Origin: Capillidium heterosporum
Lineage: Eukaryota; Entomophthoromycota; Entomophthoromycetes; Entomophthorales; Capillidiaceae
Assembly (NCBI GenBank): GCA_016630905.1
Contig: WBMQ01000001.1
Span: 744,001-808,000, forward strand
Reading direction: 5' to 3'
Length of the DNA stretch: 64,000 bases
Every line of letters starts with the position of its first letter. The stretch's first letter is position 1. Position numbers and translations under genes: made by a program. The notes beneath the pieces are model-generated. The model worked only from the letters and a program-made list of their open reading frames with translations, had not been told where the DNA came from and did not search any database. Shown in pieces: positions 58,771 to 64,000 of this stretch.

Positions 58771-60646
58771 TTAGTAACTATAGAGCCGAATTCTACCATT
58801 AGGCAGTGGTACCAGATGTAAATCGAATTGAAAGGGTTGGTAGTTGTTTTGGTAACTTGTATTTGAACTATTTTGCGCTTTCAATTGGTCTAACAATAGT
58901 TTAGTTTGGTCAAAGATGTCGAGTTTGAAATTTTCGTACAAGGTAGCTTTAATTACTAGTTTTAAGCTGTCTGGGAGTATAGGTTTCCTAAGTGAAATGA
59001 AAAATAGAAAAAAGTTAGTGAGCTATTGCATTTAAAAAATTACTTGGTCAACTTAGGCTCCTGGCCATGCTCCAAGGGATCCAAAGGTAGGTATTGATCC
59101 AACTTTTGGATACGTAATTCATCCTTACGTTTGAAGTACATCAAAAATCGCGATAACAAAATTTGTTTCAATCGGATTAACAACTTCCTCTGACGCTTGA
59201 GTTCTTCACTATCGTCACTATCTCCATTCTTTTTATCAATGTTGGCGTCTTCAAAGTTGACTAAGCTGATTTCCAAAAGCATACCGTTCTCCAACCTTAA
59301 GACGATCTTCGTTTTGTCGAGGTGGACGACTGAATCCAAGGTTTGAGCTTCATTCAACAGGAACTCAAACAGATCCATCTCCCTACATGTGTTTTGAGCC
59401 ATGATCAACTTGCCGTGGATATCTAGGCTGACCTTGTTGCTTTCGCTTACCGCATCCATGTCTTCTTGGTTCAACACTTTATTTTTATTTAAAAACATCT
59501 CGATGAAGCTATTGCTGACGTCGCAACCGTTGATAACTTTATCCAAATTGGAAGATTTATCAAAAAGGCGTACAATGACACACTTGTTGAACTTGTGCAG
59601 GATAGGTAACTCCAACTTGATGTTCCCTTCACATTCGTCGTCTTTGATTAGGTAAGCGTGATTGACCTTACCACTCAGGAAGTTCAATCCGTAGTTGATA
59701 AAGAAAGGTCGGATCAACTTTAGGACCCCTTCGAGTAGGTAAACTTTGGATGACCCAACCATACTCACGTAGCTTACAAACAACCTCCCAAAACTCCTTC
59801 TCCAACTGGGTGCGCTTCTTGATACGCTTGGCAGCGTCCCTTAGAAGCTGGGAAGCTGAGCTAACTTGCTGCTTCTTGGAACTTAGCTGTAGACGTAGGC
59901 TGTCGACTTCTTGACGTTTGGTAAGCTGCAATGGTCGCGTCAGATTGAAATCTAAAACGGAGGGATGGGAGAGTAGAGGTTGATTCGCTTGGTTCGATTC
60001 GATGGTTCTTGAACCTAGCTGGTTGGGGTTTATGGAAGGGTTGTTGAGTAAAACATTCATAAGGTTTAGTAAACTGTCCGCTTCATTGTAGGTATGCCTA
60101 ACCAATTTTTAAAAAAAAGTAAAAACCAGTTTAAATAAATTCTAAAAGATAGTAAATTTACCAGATTCTTTCTGCCACCAAAGATCTCCTCTCGTCGAAG
60201 ATTTCCCTACTAACCTTGACACTATCATTTAGTTCATCTTCTCCATTCTCCTCCTCTCCAACTTCCAATTCCGCATCATCCTTGAAGATGGACATCCCTT
60301 TCTTAATCTGTTCGAATGGTAGCAAACTTTCATTCATTATCTTGTTCATGTTTATTGCCGTACTATCCTCGACACTAGGCAATTTCCTCAAGATAACTTT
60401 ACCTTCGCTATCTACATCGTGAGGTAGGTACTTGGCCTTTTTGTAGCTGTGCATAGGTTTCAGCACCTCCTTGGTGTTGGTACCGGGGGGTTGCCAGTAT
60501 TGAGGTAATATAGTACTGCTGACCACTGTCTCTTTATCCTTGAAAATTTCTTTGTCGTGTTCTTCGTTAATAGGGTTTGTTGAAACATGTTCCAAATTGT
60601 TGGCTTCAACATCTACTTCGACTGGGTGATTGTTGGTGGCTTCCAT
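58771..60646 (-). CDS. MED17: Mediator head subunit Med17 (Srb4), with one extra base
   Basis: Med17 is the scaffold of the Mediator head that contacts RNA polymerase II. Three exons (60646..60162, 60097..59044, 58987..58771) give 584 residues once one surplus base is removed. The N-terminal region is acidic (VGEEENGEDELND). The conserved part starts WHTYNEADSLLNLMNVLL, then a Med17 coiled coil (SLRLQLSSKKQQVSSASQLL, RDAAKRIKKRTQLEKEFW), then KLREYGWVIQSLPTRRG, which corresponds to the GW-RLCRLPR motif of filamentous-fungal Med17. The following VLKLIRPFFINYGLNFLSG is in the +1 frame; the change sits in a four-C run at 59726-59729. A 34-nt GTAAGC...AAAG stretch could mimic an intron but would delete the conserved GW segment. 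The C-terminal exon ends FDLHLVPLPNGRIRLYSY. Confidence 0.82.
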
Positions 60647-62127
60647 TTTTTTGCGTTTCTTCTTGAGCTGAGGTATGGGATAAACTGGGAAAATTTTGGG
60701 CTTTTAGTAAGCTTCTGGAACCAAATGACGTAACCTCTTTCAACAGGGATTTTAGTGCGTGTTGTGGATGTAGTTGGAAATAAACCTATCTGAATATAAT
60801 CGATATTAACCTTTAGTAAAGTGGACTTTTTAAAGGTGATGCTGATTTCAATATGAAGCTTATAAATTCTATTACTTAATTTCGATCATTTTGAAAAAGA
60901 TGTTGGCTATCTAAACTTCCAATATCGAGTAACCAAGAATACTAAAGTTGTAAAAGTGTCTTGAATATATAAATATACTCCAAAAGCTCATTCTACAAAA
61001 AACTAGAATACTGCAGGCTACTAAATTCTACTGATGGTATCATTTTGTTTAGACAGAGCCTAGTATTCGGAACTGGTATCAGCAATGCGTTCTAGTAAGA
61101 GGGATTAGAATGGGTAAAAATAATAGCAGACGCTACCTGTGTAGTTACCAAGTATAAATACTGTAAGGGTAATGTTACATTGAGTAGTTCATCAAAGCGT
61201 ATTAGATTGGCAACAGCTTGGTACACTGTATTTCAGTTTAATTTTATCAATGTTGCTATAAGAACTGGTCTCCATTTTGATTTTTACATCCAAAAGTACG
61301 ATGGAGGTATAACTGACATGAAAGAAAAAGCAAGCAATTGAACCCATTAAAATCCCTCCTTCAATAGCTTCATTGCATCCTACCGGGCAAATGTCTTAAT
61401 GTATAAGACTGGAGTGAAGTTTTACTATGATTAATAAATAAGTTATAAAATCTGATTCAAAGTACCACAATTATTAGCTAAAGCTGCTATAAAATAGAAT
61501 TGGGAATGAAACCGATATTTGCAAGTAATGTCAGTAAAAGCAATATTAATGAATAGTGATGTAGATAACAGCTGAAAACCAATTTTAGAATTATTATTTT
61601 AAAACTATTAAGCTCCATAGCAAAAGTTCTTATATACAACACCAACCTTTACCGATATGGACAGCATCAATATTTCTTTTTATATACAGTATAGTTTACA
61701 AAAACAAAGAGCTATAAAATATAAAAGAAAGATGATATACATCACATAAAGTATCAACTTAAATTTAATTTGGAATAGCGGTATATAATCGACCCAACCT
61801 ACGCAAGGAAAGGGACAGACCAAAACTCTTCAACGTCCATATCAATGTACTGATTTTCATCAAAAATTTTGACTTAAAGCGACGGATATACTTATAAAAA
61901 GGGCAAGGTAAACGTACGCTTATATACATCAAATTTTAAAGTAGCTGGAATGGGTTGTTTGGGATATTTGTAGGTTGGTAGAGAATACACTAGTTGGACA
62001 AGGCATGCATCGGTGAAACATTATTTATGGTTAGGGGATAAGGGGTAGGCTTGGTAAGTTGGGTTGAATTGGATGGAGAAATGTGAAGAGATGGGTAAGG
62101 ATCCAAGAGTTATTTAAAGGGAGTTGC
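60647..62127. other. Intergenic between MED17 and the Gdown1-like gene
   Basis: 1.5 kb, AT-rich, with no coding frame seen. Probably the MED17 promoter (right end of the gene) and the 3' flank of the next. Confidence 0.5.
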
Positions 62128-63039
62128 TCATAGATACTCATCTTCCGAAAACCCATCAAAGTCGTCGCTATCGTCATCATCGTATGGTATAGTAAACTGG
62201 GGTACCCTAAATTTAAAATTTTAGTGCAAATAGATAAAACTATTTACCGGTGGGAGTAGCTGGAGGATGGATTGGAGTGCGACGAGTTACTCCGTGTGTG
62301 GGATACCGTCATGCATTGGGAAGTTTGGGAAGTGTAAGACTAATACGACATCAGTAATTGAAGGTATTAAGCTAAAATGTACCTGCTGTCGGCTATGGTC
62401 TATCCGCATCATCCTCTGCTCTTGGTTGGCAGGTATCTTGGTGGTCAAATTCGGTTTATTGAACTGGTTCCTCAGTCTATCGATAACAATTGTAGGTACG
62501 GCTGGTGCTAGGTTGCTTGCTTTACTTTTGCTACTACCTACGCTCGATAACGACTGCCGTGAAGCTGAGGATAGCGAACTGGAGCTGGAGTTGGTCGACG
62601 TCAAAGACGCTTCCGATAAACTGAGATTTCGTAACTGTTCACTCAACCGTAGATCCCCACCTTGCAGTGGGGACCCACTTTGCGGTGAGTTGGTAGCTGA
62701 ACTGTCCAGCTTCTGCTGAATGGCTTCCTTTATCATGTCGATCGATTCGAACAATTTTTTACCCTTGTCTGGCAACTTCCCTACTAGCTCCCTAAAAGAA
62801 TTGAATATTGTTGTTAGAAGATTGTTGTTTAAACCAGAAGCTACGTACCTGTTGTTGGCTAGTTGTTGGTTTCGTTTTAAACTACTGACCAAGCTATCCA
62901 GAGGGTAGCTTACCAGTGGAGGTAAAGGCCGAGGTTGTCGTATTGGTGGGTTGATTACCTTGCCACCGTTGCCGCTACCAGGCGCGTACAAGTTGGTCTT
63001 ACTCCATCGATTGAACTGCTGCTGACTAAAGCTACTCAT
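62128..63039 (-). CDS. POLR2M (Gdown1)/GRINL1A-like protein, 256 aa
   Basis: Gdown1 (POLR2M) associates with RNA polymerase II and makes it depend on Mediator. Four exons (63039..62849, 62791..62383, 62339..62248, 62206..62128) total exactly 257 codons with stop. The core SLKRNQQLANNRELVGKLPD, continuing KGKKLFESIDMIKEAIQQ, matches the human segment LKRQ-ERLLRNEKFICKLPD, continuing KGKKIFDSFAKLKAAI, spliced across the first intron. The middle is Ser-rich (TSTNSSSSSLSSASRQSLSS). The C-terminus VPQFTIPYDDDDSDDFDGFS resembles the acidic DDDWSSDEF end of GRINL1A. I chose ATG 63039 because the upstream in-frame codon is GTG and may follow an acceptor, so an extra 5' exon is possible. Presence in a fungus is notable. 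Confidence 0.75.
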
Positions 63040-64000
63040 GACTTTTTCGTTTCGTTCCAATACCCTGTTCGATAGTTGACGCACTGTGATATAAAGTCGT
63101 GTTGGCTCAGTATCGTTGGGAGGGCTGTTTATTTCAAATATAAAAATGCAGGTCTAAGCTCAAGGGTTCTAACTTTAGCAATAGTAGAGAGAAAACTGAG
63201 TTGCATACTAACTTTGGTTTCCCTTCTATTTTCAATTCAACTTTAACGAACACAAGTTGATAAGGAATATATACGCTTTACTTATACTTTACTTCCCAAC
63301 GAAATAAATTTGGCCAATCACATAGGTTGAATCGGTACTTTTTTAGATCATCTGTAGCTGCACTGGTTAGCTCACCACAGATCCCAATAAAAATAGGAAA
63401 TTACGTTAACTTGTTTAACTTACAATCTTCGTTACGAGCAAACTCTACCAATCACACCTTGGACATACTTCATAAGTGGTGGGGAAAGGTTAATTTCCAG
63501 TTAACTGTTTAACAAACATTTAATAGCCATTTCAATAAATCAATGTTTTTAGAGCTGGTGTTTAGTACCATGCTATTTTTACTTTTATTCCATCCAGTTT
63601 TAATTTCCCTACAGCTTTTAATACATACACCCCACCAACTTCATTACAAACTTTGCTTTGGAGTTGGTGTATCGGGTCAAGGGTCTCTTTCTGTAAATAT
63701 GGATAGGAGGTTCGAAAAGATACAGACCATGTTCTCTCCTTTAGCTATCGGCATCTACGAATACGTTGAATTGGTGCTGTGTTCAAGTAGATATGCTTAA
63801 TCTGTTTTAAATGGTTTGAGAGCGCTAATAAATTGAAGACCAACGTTGGAATCCAGCTATTACCAAGTGTAGATTTAACCGAAGGATCCTTATCTTTGAT
63901 GCGAGGGTAGATTAATATACGCCACCCAATCCAAAGCGAGTTGTCATTGGTCTATTTTTAACCAATATTCCCTACAAACCTCAAAGCCTACCCTTGATTT
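63040..64000. other. Right end: promoter and unassigned sequence
   Basis: AT-rich. An 85-codon frame at 63543-63800 (plus, ATG) begins with a strongly hydrophobic segment (MFLELVFSTMLFLLLFHPVL) like a signal peptide, followed by a polar remainder with VGVSGQGSLSVNMDRRF. It could be a small secreted protein, but codon use does not support it firmly. From 63800 on nothing is visible. Confidence 0.3.

Overview
The window is eukaryotic and almost certainly fungal. Genes carry short introns, mostly 35-60 nt, with GTAAGT/GTAAAT-like donors and at least one TACTAAC-type branch site. The genes are compact and intergenic DNA is AT-rich. Hallmarks include siderophore-type MFS transporters, a HAL2/MET22 phosphatase, a fungal-type Med17 and small GPI-anchored eight-cysteine proteins. 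The mix of large kelch surface proteins, a WW-WW-MyTH4-RhoGAP protein and a POLR2M/Gdown1-like protein fits an early-diverging (zygomycete-grade) fungus better than a yeast. That placement is inference. I saw no tRNA, rRNA, CRISPR array or intact transposon.

Layout. 1-1.5 kb: 5' part of an Lgl/Sro7/tomosyn-type exocytosis regulator (minus strand, leaves the window). 2.3-3.7 kb: a six-exon orphan gene. 3.9-5.0 kb: arylamine N-acetyltransferase with a one-base frame break. 6.8-11.0 kb: two tandem SIT/ARN-type MFS transporters sharing a 71-nt identical block. 11-13.7 kb: gene-poor DNA with decayed coding relics. 13.7-16.8 kb: VPS53. 17.1-18.3 kb: HAL2/MET22. 19.0-23.6 kb: PDS5 cohesin factor. 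24.2-25.2 kb: an Asn/Ser-rich orphan. 26.9-30.6 kb: SENP6/7-Ulp2-type SUMO protease. 31.3-32.1 kb: Rab7/Ypt7. 33.1-35.2 kb: WW-WW-MyTH4-RhoGAP. 36.1-36.5 kb: SERF/4F5. 37.4-38.4 kb: zeta-crystallin-like quinone oxidoreductase. 39.0-39.4 kb: small Tim chaperone. 39.9-42.0 kb: two tandem GPI-type eight-Cys secreted proteins. 42.8-57.6 kb: a same-strand array of four intact kelch/single-TM genes alternating with three kelch pseudogenes. 58.8-60.6 kb: Mediator subunit Med17. 62.1-63.0 kb: POLR2M(Gdown1)/GRINL1A-like gene.

The most unusual signals are these. (1) Five otherwise well-conserved genes (NAT, RhoGAP, SERF, QOR, MED17) each contain exactly one extra base. All shift +1, and removing one base restores both the conserved protein and every exon phase. 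Assembly insertion errors, tolerated or programmed +1 frameshifting, and recent gene decay are the competing explanations. (2) The kelch array strictly alternates intact gene and pseudogene. The decayed copies have lost nearly all CpG, as expected from methyl-cytosine deamination or a RIP-like process acting on duplicates, while the intact copies keep a conserved cytoplasmic tail. (3) A Gdown1-like RNA polymerase II protein is present in a fungus.

Most genes are independent housekeeping units: trafficking (LGL, VPS53, YPT7), chromosome and transcription factors (PDS5, ULP2, MED17, POLR2M-like), mitochondrial import and sulfur metabolism. The accessory, lineage-specific part is the surface-protein stretch at 40-58 kb and the MFS pair.
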